A DNA stretch of 64,000 bases from JAMQPK01 sp963782595 (GCA_963782595.1 CAWAKJ010000007.1:744001-808000), one strand, 5' to 3'. Positions 50,560-58,788 are shown, numbered from the stretch's first letter. Notes: a model not told the origin generated them from the sequence alone. Numbers and translations: made by a program.

Positions 50560-51228
50560 ATGCTGAAGCAGCAAGTCATGCGACACGTGATGGGTATCGT
50601 CGCGGGAGCGGCGATGTGTGCGGGTCCTGCAGTGGCCGGTGCCCAGTCGTGGACGTTCGTCGATGCGATCCCCGAGGGTACATCGATTCAGGTGAGAACC
50701 AGCCAGGCCATCGACTCCCAGACGGTGGACGGGCGCATCTACAAGGGGACGATTGAAAGCGACGTACGCGATGCGCAGGGCCGCCTGACGATTCCTCGCG
50801 GAGCGAGCGCGGAACTGGTGGTTCGCCGTGCGTCGGACGACGAGCTCGTGCTCGATCTCGATTCGGTGACGATCAACGGCCGTCGCTATGGACTCGACGC
50901 CACCCGTAACCGATTGAGCAGCGGCGGCGTGGACATTCGCAACAGCGGCATCGGAGCGAACCGCGAAACCGCTCGCAACGTGGGAGGCGGCGCGATTCTC
51001 GGCGCGCTGCTCGGCGCCGTCATCGGTGGCGGTGACGGTGCGGCGGCCGGTGCGGTTGCCGGCGCGGCTGTCGGCGCCGGCGCACAGATTCTCACGCGCG
51101 GCCGGCGTGTCGCGGTCCCTTCCGAGACACTGTTGAACTATCGTCTGCAGAGCGATCTCAACCTCGACGTGCTCGACAGTGGCTACGACCGCGACGGCTT
51201 TCACTATCACCGCTACGAAAACAACTGA
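50560..51228 (+). CDS. secreted glycine-zipper protein
   Basis: A 222-residue protein with a signal peptide (MLKQQVMRHVMGIVAGAAMCAGPAVAGAQ), a beta-rich domain ('IPEGTSIQVRTSQAIDSQTVDGRIYKGTIESDVRDAQGRLTIPRGASAELVVRRA'), and a glycine zipper ('GGGAILGALLGAVIGGGDGAAAGAVAGAAVGAGAQIL', about 148-184). The fold resembles outer-membrane-associated YMGG/Rcc01693-like proteins that span or stabilise membranes. GGAGG five nt before ATG 50560 fixes the start. Confidence 0.8.
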   Translation: MLKQQVMRHVMGIVAGAAMCAGPAVAGAQSWTFVDAIPEGTSIQVRTSQAIDSQTVDGRIYKGTIESDVRDAQGRLTIPRGASAELVVRRASDDELVLDLDSVTINGRRYGLDATRNRLSSGGVDIRNSGIGANRETARNVGGGAILGALLGAVIGGGDGAAAGAVAGAAVGAGAQILTRGRRVAVPSETLLNYRLQSDLNLDVLDSGYDRDGFHYHRYENN

Positions 51229-51236
51229 CGCCATTC

Positions 51237-51266
51237 GCAGATTGGGAGATCAATCTCCCAATCTGC
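51237..51266. repeat. perfect 14-bp palindrome built of CAGATTGGGAGAT words
   Basis: GCAGATTGGGAGAT and ATCTCCCAATCTGC are exact inverse copies with two nt between them. It lies between two convergent genes (stops at 51228 and 51270), so it may serve as a terminator for both. Confidence 0.8.
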
Positions 51267-51269
51267 CCC

Positions 51270-52736
51270 CTAGACTTGTTCTTGAAACAACGAGACCATG
51301 CCTTGCAGCGATTTTGCGAGTAGTCCCCGCTTGTGCCACTTCTCCAGCGTCACCTGCTCGCAGCCCTTCATGTCGGCGACGAAGATGGTTTCGAGCTCCC
51401 TGGCAAGATGCGCGTCGCGGAAGCAGACGTTGTTCTCTTCGTTGTGCGCGAACGAGCGGCTGTCGAAGTTCGTCGTGCCGACCGTCGCCCACACACCGTC
51501 GACGACCATCGTCTTCTGGTGGAGCATCGTGTGGTTGTATTCGAAGATGCTGATGCCCGCCTTGAGCAGCGGACCATAGAGCCGCACGCTGTTGTGCCGT
51601 GCCATCCAGTTGTCGTTGTGGACGCCCGCGACCATGATGCGCACATCCACGCCTCGGGCTTTCGCGGCGACGAGCAGATCGATCGCCCCCTGATCCGGCA
51701 CGAAGTACGGATTGGCGACATATATCCTGCTCCGCGCGGCGGCGATCGAAAGGTAGTAGAAGGTGCGGACCGTCGAAGCGCCCGTTTCGGGTGAGCTCAG
51801 GATCGTCTGCACGGCGAGCTTACCGGCCTGTTCGTCGAGAACCGGATAGAATTCGGACCCCGTGACGACTTCGCCGGTCGACTGCAGCCAGTTCTGTGCG
51901 AAGCCGGTCTGCAGCGGCACGACTGCCGGGCCCTCCATTCGAATCTGAATGTCGCGCCAGTGCTGGCCGTCTTGTGCGCTTCCCATCCAGTGATCGGCGA
52001 TACCCGCGCCGCCGGTAAACGCGATGCGGCCGTCGATGATGAGCGACTTGCGGTGGGTGCGGTGATTGAATCGACCGATGCTGTATGGGCGGGCAGGGTT
52101 GTACCATGCGAGCTGGCATCCCCCTTTTTCGAGGATCTCGAGAACCTCATCACCGATGGTCGACGAGCCGACGGCGTCGAGCAGAATCTTCACGCACACG
52201 CCCGCCGCGGCGCGTTCGGCCAGCGCCTCGGCGAACCGTCGCCCGATGCGCCCCGCCCAGTAGATGTACGCTTCGATGGTGACAGACCATTGCGCCTGTT
52301 CGATGGCTTTCAGCATGGCCGGATAGAACGCATCGCCGTTGTTCAGAATCTCGATCTTGTTGCCGTCGAAAAACGGGACTCCCATGGAGCCCGCCATCGT
52401 GGTGAGAAACTCGTCGTCGTCCACTGAGAACTCGTGCTCGAGTCCGACGCGTGGCGGTACTTCCCGAGGCCAGATGAGCAACGCGAACGCGGCCATGAGG
52501 CCCGTGCCGATCGCCCAGCCCCAGTTGTCATAGACGAGCGCGACGATCGTGGCGATGGCCCAGACCCACCATACGAAAAAGATCTGGCGCACCTTCGCCC
52601 ACACAGTGCGCACGCCGATTTGCGGGCGAACTTTCGGGTGTTGATGCAGGCCTGCCCTCCACCGTCGCGGTACGCGGCGGCGGAGGTGTCGCGGCATCCG
52701 CAAAGCCGGACGCCTGCGGGGAAGCGTGTGCGCCAT
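51270..52736 (-). CDS. cardiolipin synthase / phospholipase D-family protein
   Basis: A 488-residue protein with a basic N-terminus, two adjacent hydrophobic helices (about 55-95), and two PLD domains. The HKD motifs are 'HRKSLIIDGRIAFTGGAGI' and 'HQKTMVVDGVWATVGTTNFDSRSF'. The pattern matches bacterial cardiolipin synthases (ClsA/ClsB type), which join phosphatidyl groups at the inner membrane. Start placed at ATG 52736; the frame is open further upstream but homology does not extend. Confidence 0.88.
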   Translation of the reverse strand: MAHTLPRRRPALRMPRHLRRRVPRRWRAGLHQHPKVRPQIGVRTVWAKVRQIFFVWWVWAIATIVALVYDNWGWAIGTGLMAAFALLIWPREVPPRVGLEHEFSVDDDEFLTTMAGSMGVPFFDGNKIEILNNGDAFYPAMLKAIEQAQWSVTIEAYIYWAGRIGRRFAEALAERAAAGVCVKILLDAVGSSTIGDEVLEILEKGGCQLAWYNPARPYSIGRFNHRTHRKSLIIDGRIAFTGGAGIADHWMGSAQDGQHWRDIQIRMEGPAVVPLQTGFAQNWLQSTGEVVTGSEFYPVLDEQAGKLAVQTILSSPETGASTVRTFYYLSIAAARSRIYVANPYFVPDQGAIDLLVAAKARGVDVRIMVAGVHNDNWMARHNSVRLYGPLLKAGISIFEYNHTMLHQKTMVVDGVWATVGTTNFDSRSFAHNEENNVCFRDAHLARELETIFVADMKGCEQVTLEKWHKRGLLAKSLQGMVSLFQEQV

Positions 52737-52822
52737 CGTTTCAATTGTCACGTTCGCGCCTGGTGCAAAGGAAGTTCCAAGGCACGTGTATTGCTCGTCT
52801 CGTGGACGATGCGTAGAACTGT

Positions 52823-53962
52823 ATGACATCGCTACACAAAATGCCGAACTCGCCCGTGCAGGCGGAACCATCCGCCGATGGACCATTCGGCGGGCTCGAT
52901 GCCCGAACGGTCGCACTGGTCGTCATCGCATTCGGGGTCTGCGTGTTTCTTCTCCAATACATGCAGGCGCTGTTCGTACCTCTCGCAATCGGAATGCTCC
53001 TCTTTTACGCGCTCGATCCGCTTGTCGATGGTATGGAGCGGATACGTGTGCCGCGATGGATTGGCGCGGCGCTCGCGCTCGGGCTGACGATTGGGACGCT
53101 TCTGGGGGGCGCGTACGCATTGCAGGACCAGGCGATGACCGCCGTCAGCCAGCTGCCGGCCGGCGCCCGTCGCATTACGGCGCTGATGGAGCGGGAGCCG
53201 CGATCGGCGCCGGGCCCGCTCGACAAGGTCGAACAGGCGGCGACGGAGCTGGCGAAGACCGATGCGCCGAAACCTCCTCCCGGCGTCGTCCGCGTGCAGG
53301 TCGAAGCGCCGCGCATCACGGCGACCGGCATACTCTGGTCGGGCTCGATTGGCGCGTTCAGCGCAGTCAATCAGCTGATCATGATTCTGTTCCTGACCTA
53401 CTTCGTCCTCCTGTCGGACAAGTTGTTCCGGCGCAAGTTCGTCGAGCTGGCCGGTCCGACTCTCTCGAAGAAAAAGGTGACGATCGAGATCATCGACGAC
53501 ATCGCGTCGCAGATCGGCCGTTTTCTTCTCGTGCAGATCTTCACGAGCATCGTCGTCGGCGTCGCTACGTGGGCCGTCCTCGCGTACATGGGCCTCGAAC
53601 AGGCCGCGCTCTGGGGCCTGCTCGCGGGCGTGTTGAATTCGATTCCGTACTACGGTCCGCTCGTGGTGAGCGGCGGCCTTTCGCTCGTGGCCTTCCTTCA
53701 GTTCGGCACGTTCTCCATGGCGCTGGTCGTCGCGGGTGTGTCGCTCGTGATCACGTCGCTCGAGGGATGGCTGCTCACGCCGACGCTGATGGGCAGAGTC
53801 GCATCGATGAACCGGGTGGCCGTGTTCGTCGGCCTTCTGTTCTGGAGTTGGGCGTGGGGCGTGGCGGGCCTGCTGCTGGCGGTGCCGATGATGATGTCTA
53901 TAAAGGTCTTCTGCGACCACGTCGAGGATCTCAAGCCCGTCGGACGCTTCCTGGGCGACTAG
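52823..53962 (+). CDS. AI-2E family (PerM) transporter-like protein, second copy
   Basis: A 379-residue inner-membrane protein with the family's N-terminal helices ('QYMQALFVPLAIGMLLFYALDPLVDGMERIRVPRWIGAALALGLTIGTLLGG'), a long hydrophilic loop, and the conserved C-terminal block 'MGLEQAALWGLLAGVLNSIPYYGPLVVSGGLSLVAFLQFGTFSMALVVAGVSLVITSLEGWLLTPTLMGRVASMNRVAVFVGLLFWSWAWGVAGLLLAVPMMMSIK'. It is divergent from its paralog at 24255 in the loop sequence. Substrate unknown. Divergent from cardiolipin synthase. Confidence 0.88.
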   Translation: MTSLHKMPNSPVQAEPSADGPFGGLDARTVALVVIAFGVCVFLLQYMQALFVPLAIGMLLFYALDPLVDGMERIRVPRWIGAALALGLTIGTLLGGAYALQDQAMTAVSQLPAGARRITALMEREPRSAPGPLDKVEQAATELAKTDAPKPPPGVVRVQVEAPRITATGILWSGSIGAFSAVNQLIMILFLTYFVLLSDKLFRRKFVELAGPTLSKKKVTIEIIDDIASQIGRFLLVQIFTSIVVGVATWAVLAYMGLEQAALWGLLAGVLNSIPYYGPLVVSGGLSLVAFLQFGTFSMALVVAGVSLVITSLEGWLLTPTLMGRVASMNRVAVFVGLLFWSWAWGVAGLLLAVPMMMSIKVFCDHVEDLKPVGRFLGD

Positions 53963-54040
53963 AACTGGTTTCATAACCTCGCGCCTGCGGCAGCTCACAC
54001 GCCGACGGTGCGGCTCGTGGCAACGCGTATGAACCCCAGT

Positions 54041-54200
54041 GGCCAGTTGAATTGACGTAGCCGGGAATCATGCTGCCAACGCGAGAGACGGACCTGTCTG
54101 CGCCGCGGCCGGAACTGACGGTGCACGAACACGGCCGCTTGCAGACAGATCCGCCTCCCGCATGGCGAGCATGATCCCGCCTGCGTCAATTCAATCGGCC
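54041..54200. repeat. 160-bp imperfect palindrome
   Basis: Left arm 54041-54111 (from GGCCAGTTGAATTGACG to CTGTCTGCGCCGCGGCCG) is about 80% identical to the reverse complement of 54132-54200 (GGCCGATTGAATTGACG... when read on the minus strand). The spacer is 20 nt. No open frame fits. It may be a mobile-element remnant or a structured RNA. Confidence 0.7.
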
Positions 54201-54319
54201 AACCGGGCAGAGTGTCCATGGCCCGCTGGGCGAACATCGGCCTGCGCATGCCGAGGGGCGGCGTGTTTCACACGCATCCCGGCTATGTCGCTGTTTCACA
54301 ACCGGGTGGCGTCACACGG

Positions 54320-54575
54320 GCGGTTGGGTTGGCCTTGCTGCGGCGCGAAGCCGTGCGCAGGCGGCCGACACGCCACGCCTGACCGCGCGAGAAGCCTCGG
54401 GGCACCGAGCGAGGTTGACCGAGCGCAGGCAGGGACCTCGCGTCGGACGGTCACGGCGGGCCTCGCAGCGCGCGTCCGGCCCCGGCCCGCCTCCGCCAAG
54501 GCTTCGGCGCGTCCGCCGTAGCTTCGCGAAGGCGGAAGCTTCGGATTCGCGCTGCAGCAAGGCCAACCCAACCGC
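54320..54575 (-). mobile_element. MITE-like element, copy 1
   Basis: The ends are perfect 22-bp inverted repeats: the left one begins GCGGTTGGGTT and ends TTGCTGC (54320-54341), and its exact reverse complement occupies 54554-54575. The interior, read on the minus strand, matches copy 2 at 61081-61273, for example GGCTTCTCGCGCGGTCAGG, CGTGTCGGCC and CACGGCTTCG. It is about 60 bp longer than copy 2 because of an internal GC-rich hairpin segment (54480-54545). No transposase is encoded. Confidence 0.8.
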
Positions 54576-54593
54576 CTTTGGGATGCTTACTCG

Positions 54594-54682
54594 GTCCGGC
54601 TACAGCTGGACATGACGGCAGCACGCGTTCACTTCACTCGAAGATGCTTCGAAAGCCGGACCCTACGCCGGTTAGCCGGACG
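54594..54682. repeat. degenerate REP-like palindromes
   Basis: GTCCGGCTACAGCTGGAC (54594-54611) is a decayed copy of GTCCGGCTAAAGCCGGAC. GAAAGCCGGACCCTACG followed by GTTAGCCGGACGTG (54651-54682) carries further arms. They end 16 nt before the cytochrome gene. The rest of the 735-nt gap 53963-54697 holds the two larger elements and nothing else recognisable. Confidence 0.6.
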
Positions 54683-54697
54683 TGATAAATTTCCGGC

Positions 54698-55300
54698 ATG
54701 AAACATCTCCTTGCGACCGCTGCTGCCTTGCTCGCCGGCCTCATCGGCCTCTCGGCGCAGCAGCCGTCCGACCAGCCGCAGTACACGCCTGCCGGCGAGC
54801 TGATTCGCCCCGCCGATTTTCGCGAATGGATGTTCGTGACATCCGGTCTGGGGATGACCTATAACCAGCCGTCGGCACAGCAGAGCGGCGCCCCGCGCCC
54901 TCCCAGCTTTACCAACGTCTACGTGAATCCTTCGTCGTACCGCGCGTTCATGCGGACGGGCCAGTGGCCCGACAAGACGATGTTCATTCTCGAGATTCGG
55001 GCCTCGTCCAGCGAGGGGTCCATCAACCGGGGCGGCCATTTCCAGTCGAATCTGGTGGTGATTGAAGCGTCGGTGAAGGATGAGGCGCGTTTTCCGGGCA
55101 AATGGGCCTACTTCGATTTCGGGCGGGACATGAAGCCGCAGGTCCAGGCGCTGCCGCCGACCGAGCGCTGCTACGCGTGCCACTCCGAGAATGGGGCCGT
55201 GGACAACACGTTCGTGCAGTTTTATCCGACGCTGCTCGACGTGGCGCAGAAGATGGGCACGTTGCGTCCATCGTTCGCGAAAGCCGCGGGCGGCCACTGA
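54698..55300 (+). CDS. cytochrome P460-family c-type haem protein
   Basis: A 200-residue secreted protein (signal MKHLLATAAALLAGLIGLSAQ) with 'NVYVNPSSYRAFMRTGQWPDKTMFILEIR' and a single haem motif C158-Y-A-C161-H162 in 'TERCYACHSENGAVDNTFVQFYPTLLDVAQK'. This matches the cytochrome P460 fold, whose haem is additionally cross-linked to a lysine in hydroxylamine-oxidising members. Such proteins oxidise small N compounds or detoxify NO. The exact substrate here is unknown. The TPR gene follows after 11 nt. Confidence 0.88.
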   Translation: MKHLLATAAALLAGLIGLSAQQPSDQPQYTPAGELIRPADFREWMFVTSGLGMTYNQPSAQQSGAPRPPSFTNVYVNPSSYRAFMRTGQWPDKTMFILEIRASSSEGSINRGGHFQSNLVVIEASVKDEARFPGKWAYFDFGRDMKPQVQALPPTERCYACHSENGAVDNTFVQFYPTLLDVAQKMGTLRPSFAKAAGGH

Positions 55301-55311
55301 CGGGACGCGTC

Positions 55312-56028
55312 ATGTCCATGCGGAAGGCAGGAGTACTCTGCGTCCTCTGGGTCTGCGGTGCTCTCTCGGCGTCTGCGCAGGACGCTGATGAAACTTGGAA
55401 GCGCTGCCGAGGGACCGATGCCGATGCTCGGCTTTCCGCGTGCACGGCCCTTATCGAGTCAGGTCAGAAGACACCGGAAGAACTTGCGAGCGCATACTAT
55501 GCGCGCGGGACGGCGTATCGGCAGAAGAGCCTCTTCACGCGGGCGCTCGAGGATCTCAACGCCGCGATCAAGGCCAACCCCGAGCTCGTCGATGCGTACG
55601 GCGATCGCGGGATTACACTGACGGTACTCGGCAGGTTTGCCGACGCGATTCCCGATTACTCGCGCGTCATCGACGCGTATCCGAAGCTCGCCTACGCGCA
55701 TTACAATCGCGGGCTGTGCTACGAGATGATCGGGCTCGACGATCTCGCCATCGAAGACATCACCGCGGCGATTGAAATCGAGCCGCGCGCCGAGTTTCGC
55801 TATGAACGGCGTGGCACGATCTATTTCCGCCTGAATCAGCTCGACAAAGCGCTCGCCGATTACGAAGAGGCGATCGTCATCAACCCGCAGTACGCGCCAG
55901 CGCTCTATGCCCGGGGGATCATCCGGATGAAAAACGGCGATCTCGCCGGTGGCGGTGCGGACGTCGCGCTTGCCAAACACCACCGCGCCAGCATCGCGGA
56001 CGACATGGAGCGTGCCGGCGTGAAGTAG
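55312..56028 (+). CDS. secreted TPR-repeat protein
   Basis: A 238-residue protein with a signal peptide (MSMRKAGVLCVLWVCGALSASAQ), the Cys-pair cap 'TWKRCRGTDADARLSACTALIESG', and about four or five TPR units ('ASAYYARGTAYRQKSLFTRALEDLNAAIKANPELVDAYGDRGITLTVLGRFADAIPDYSRVIDAYPK...'). It is a paralog of the proteins at 15458 and 58789. Coupled to the P460 gene (11-nt gap), so it may be a periplasmic partner of that cytochrome. ATG 55318 is an alternative start. Confidence 0.85.
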   Translation: MSMRKAGVLCVLWVCGALSASAQDADETWKRCRGTDADARLSACTALIESGQKTPEELASAYYARGTAYRQKSLFTRALEDLNAAIKANPELVDAYGDRGITLTVLGRFADAIPDYSRVIDAYPKLAYAHYNRGLCYEMIGLDDLAIEDITAAIEIEPRAEFRYERRGTIYFRLNQLDKALADYEEAIVINPQYAPALYARGIIRMKNGDLAGGGADVALAKHHRASIADDMERAGVK

Positions 56029-56092
56029 GGATGGCCGTGTAGGTGAAACCCCTATAGAAAAAACCGTGCATTCGCATCAGAATTTCGTGCAC

Positions 56093-56473
56093 ATGGCACG
56101 TATTCTCGTAGTTGACGATGAAGCTTCCATTCGCGAGATCCTGACGAGGCGCCTGACGCAGTGGGGGCATGAGGTCGTGACGGCTGACGGCGCCGAATCG
56201 GCCATCGCTGAAATGTCGAAGGCGCCGGCGGACATCGTCTTTTCGGATGTCATCATGCCGGTTTATGACGGCATCTGGCTCGCGACGCAGATTCAGGAGC
56301 GCTGGCCCCGTACGGTGGTTGTGGCGGTCAGCGGCGCCCAGGAGATGGCCACGGTCATGAAGATGCGCCAGCACGGCGCGGTCGATTTCGTTCCCAAGCC
56401 GATCGGTCGCGAGATGCTGCACCAGGCCCTCGAGCGTGCGCTTGCCAGACTGAGAGCGTCAGATTCCGTCTGA
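56093..56473 (+). CDS. single-domain response regulator (receiver)
   Basis: A 126-residue CheY-like receiver: 'MARILVVDDEASIREIL' with acidic D8/D9, phosphoacceptor D52 in 'ADIVFSDVIMPVYDG', S80, and K102 in 'VDFVPKPIG'. It has no output domain. It lies directly upstream of a PAS-GAF histidine kinase, its likely partner. I chose ATG 56093; GTG 56066 would add nine residues. Confidence 0.88.
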   Translation: MARILVVDDEASIREILTRRLTQWGHEVVTADGAESAIAEMSKAPADIVFSDVIMPVYDGIWLATQIQERWPRTVVVAVSGAQEMATVMKMRQHGAVDFVPKPIGREMLHQALERALARLRASDSV

Positions 56474-56597
56474 CTGCTACAATCCCCGCATAGACTCGAT
56501 CTTTCCGCTTTCCGTCTCGTTTTCCGACGCCGAACGCCTCAGGCTGGCGCTCGATGCCGCACGCCTGGGCGACTGGAGCTGGGACGCGCCGACCGAT

Positions 56598-58142
56598 ATG
56601 GTGACCCTCTCGGAGCGGGCCGCCGAGATCTTCGACATTCCGCCCGGCCCGGTCATGACCTGGACAGAGATGCGCGGGATTCTGCATCCCGACGACCGGG
56701 AGCGTGCACGCACGAGCGTTGAAACGGCCATTGCGGGGCGGACGGACTACGACATCGAATACCGTATCCGGACGAAAAGCGGCGAGCGCTGGGTGGCCGC
56801 GCGCGGGCATGCGGCTTACAGGGAAGATGGGGCGGTCCTGGGGATGCTCGGCATCGTGCAGGACATCACCGAACAGATGGCCAGCAGGCAGCTGCTTCGC
56901 GAGCAGGCCGAAGCGCTGCAGCTCATCAACGATTTCGGCCGCGTGCTTTCGGCAGAGCTCGATCTGCGCAAGCTGGTCCAGGCGCTCACCGACGCCGCAA
57001 CCGGACTGACCGGCGCGCAGTTCGGCGCGTTTTTCTACAACGTGCTCGACGAGGGCGGCGGGTCCTACATGCTCTACACGCTGTCGGGTGTCGATCGGCG
57101 CCACTTCGAGCGCTTTCCGATGCCGCGAGCGACCTCGATGTTCGGCCCCACGTTCCGAGGCGAGGGCATCATCCGGCTCGACGATGTCACCAAGGACCCC
57201 CGGTATGGACTCAACGAGCCGCATCGTGGCATCCCACGTGGCCACCTCCCGGTGCGCAGCTATCTCGCGATCCCGGTGACGAGCCCGAGAACGGGGGAAG
57301 CGCTCGGCGGGCTGTTCTTCGGCCATGCCGAACCTGGTGTGTTTACCGAGAGCGACGAGCGGATCATCACGGGGCTCACAGCTCAGGCGGCGATCGCAAT
57401 AGACAACGCGCGGCTGTTCGATGCGGTGCAGAAGGCCCGCGAATCGGCTGAGATCGCGAACCGGTTGAAGGACGAATTTCTGGCGACTGTTTCACACGAG
57501 CTGCGGACACCCCTGAATGCCGTGCTTGGGTGGACATCGCTCGTTCGGAGCACAGTCATGGACGATGCGCGGCGGGCAAAGGCCCTCGAGACCATCGAGC
57601 GCAACGCCACGCTGCAACAGAAGATCGTGGAAGACCTGCTTGACGTGTCGAAGATCGTCGCGGGGCAATTGCGGCTGGAGAAGGAACCCTTCCCGTTCCG
57701 CCCGGTGGTCGAAGCGGCCGTCGAATCGATTCGTCCCGCCGCTTCGGGAAAGAACATCAGGGTGACGCTCGAACTGGATGATGATCCTGCGATCATCATC
57801 GGAGACCAGGCGCGTCTTCAGCAGATCGTCACGAACCTTCTTTCGAACGGCATCAAGTTCACGTCAGACGGCGGATCGATGCGCGTGGCGCTGGCGGTGA
57901 CCGAATCCGGCGTCGAGCTGGTCGTCGCCGACACCGGCATCGGCATCTCCTCCGAATTTCTTCCGCACGTGTTCGAGCGCTTCCGGCAGGCCGATGCGCG
58001 CACGAGCCGGGTGCACGGCGGTCTTGGCCTTGGTCTGGCGATTGTCCGGCACCTCACAGAAATGCACGGAGGGACGGTCGCGGCCGTCAGCGCCGGTGAA
58101 GGAAAAGGGGCGTCCTTTATCGTCCGCCTGCCGAACGTCTGA
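56598..58142 (+). CDS. PAS-GAF sensor histidine kinase, N-terminus uncertain
   Basis: At least 514 residues. The PAS domain ('TLSERAAEIFDIPPG..WTEMRGILHPDDRERARTSVETAIAGRTDYDIEYRI', about 1-95), a GAF domain (about 110-275), HisKA with H300 in 'FLATVSHELRTPLNAVLG', and HATPase boxes 'DQARLQQIVTNLLSNGIKF', 'VVADTGIGIS', 'GGLGLGLAIVRHL'. PAS homology clearly extends upstream ('ERLRLALDAARLGDWSWDAPTD', from about 56532). In that stretch there is no ATG, GTG or TTG back to the in-frame stop at 56451, so the true start is either non-canonical or hidden by a sequence error. Probably phosphorylates the receiver encoded just upstream. Confidence 0.88.
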   Translation: MVTLSERAAEIFDIPPGPVMTWTEMRGILHPDDRERARTSVETAIAGRTDYDIEYRIRTKSGERWVAARGHAAYREDGAVLGMLGIVQDITEQMASRQLLREQAEALQLINDFGRVLSAELDLRKLVQALTDAATGLTGAQFGAFFYNVLDEGGGSYMLYTLSGVDRRHFERFPMPRATSMFGPTFRGEGIIRLDDVTKDPRYGLNEPHRGIPRGHLPVRSYLAIPVTSPRTGEALGGLFFGHAEPGVFTESDERIITGLTAQAAIAIDNARLFDAVQKARESAEIANRLKDEFLATVSHELRTPLNAVLGWTSLVRSTVMDDARRAKALETIERNATLQQKIVEDLLDVSKIVAGQLRLEKEPFPFRPVVEAAVESIRPAASGKNIRVTLELDDDPAIIIGDQARLQQIVTNLLSNGIKFTSDGGSMRVALAVTESGVELVVADTGIGISSEFLPHVFERFRQADARTSRVHGGLGLGLAIVRHLTEMHGGTVAAVSAGEGKGASFIVRLPNV

Positions 58143-58309
58143 GCGTCCCTGGAAGAAAGAGGAGGGTCGTCCGCGAAGCCGGCAGGCACTCCACCGCGCA
58201 CAACACGTGCGCCGGGGACCCGCCGGATATACGAGGCCGTCGCTGGCAGTTTCCTGGCCCGCCTCCGCGCGCCAAGCGTAGTAGAGGCGCGCTGCGGCGC
58301 GCCAGGCCA

Positions 58310-58669
58310 CTAGCCTGCGTGGATCTTGCCCGTCACAGTGGCGCCATCGGCCATGCTGAAGCGCGGTGCCGTGATATCGCCACTGACGGTGGCCGTCGGG
58401 CTCAGGTCGACCTTCTCGACCCCTTTGACATTGCCCTGGACTTTGCCGCTGATCGTCACGGTCTTGGCGAGCAGGTCGGCCTTGATGTTCGCTTCCTGCC
58501 CGATGGTCAGGCTGTGGCCGCCAAGCTCGATCGACCCTTCCACGTCGCCATCGATGATGAGGTCTTCACCACCAATGACCTTGCCCTCCACTCGGACGGC
58601 CTTGCCGATCCATGCCATCACGCGACGCTCTCCGGCCTGCGACAGTTTTACATCTGTGCCATTCGACAT
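58310..58669 (-). CDS. bactofilin
   Basis: A 119-residue protein with a right-handed beta-helix core: 'WIGKAVRVEGKVIGGEDLIIDGDVEGSIELGGHSLTIGQEANIKADLLAKTVTISGKVQGNVKGVEKVDLSPTATVSGDITAPRFSMADGATVTGKI'. Bactofilins polymerise without nucleotides into filaments that organise cell shape and envelope machinery. Length is typical. It stands alone, convergent with the kinase. The 167-nt gap between them contains GC-rich short hairpins (for example about 58280-58310) and no gene. Confidence 0.92.
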   Translation of the reverse strand: MSNGTDVKLSQAGERRVMAWIGKAVRVEGKVIGGEDLIIDGDVEGSIELGGHSLTIGQEANIKADLLAKTVTISGKVQGNVKGVEKVDLSPTATVSGDITAPRFSMADGATVTGKIHAG

Positions 58670-58694
58670 GTCATGACTCCCTGACTAGACAAAC

Positions 58695-58712
58695 GTCCGG
58701 CTAAAGCCGGAC
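58695..58712. repeat. REP-like palindrome GTCCGGCTAAAGCCGGAC
   Basis: This is an exact palindromic copy of the arm seen in the ATPase gene, followed by ACACTACGTG and two direct copies of CGTGCTTCGGTCAA (to about 58745). It fills the divergent region between bactofilin and the TPR gene. Confidence 0.8.
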
Positions 58713-58788
58713 ACTACGTGCTTCGGTCAACGTGCTTCGGTCAACGCCGGACGTTACATGCTGGCAGCGCCGGACACCATGTACATCG

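Noticed and set aside
54320..54575. Element considered as an insertion sequence
   Set aside because: There is no transposase frame; at ~250 bp it can only be a non-autonomous element or an RNA.
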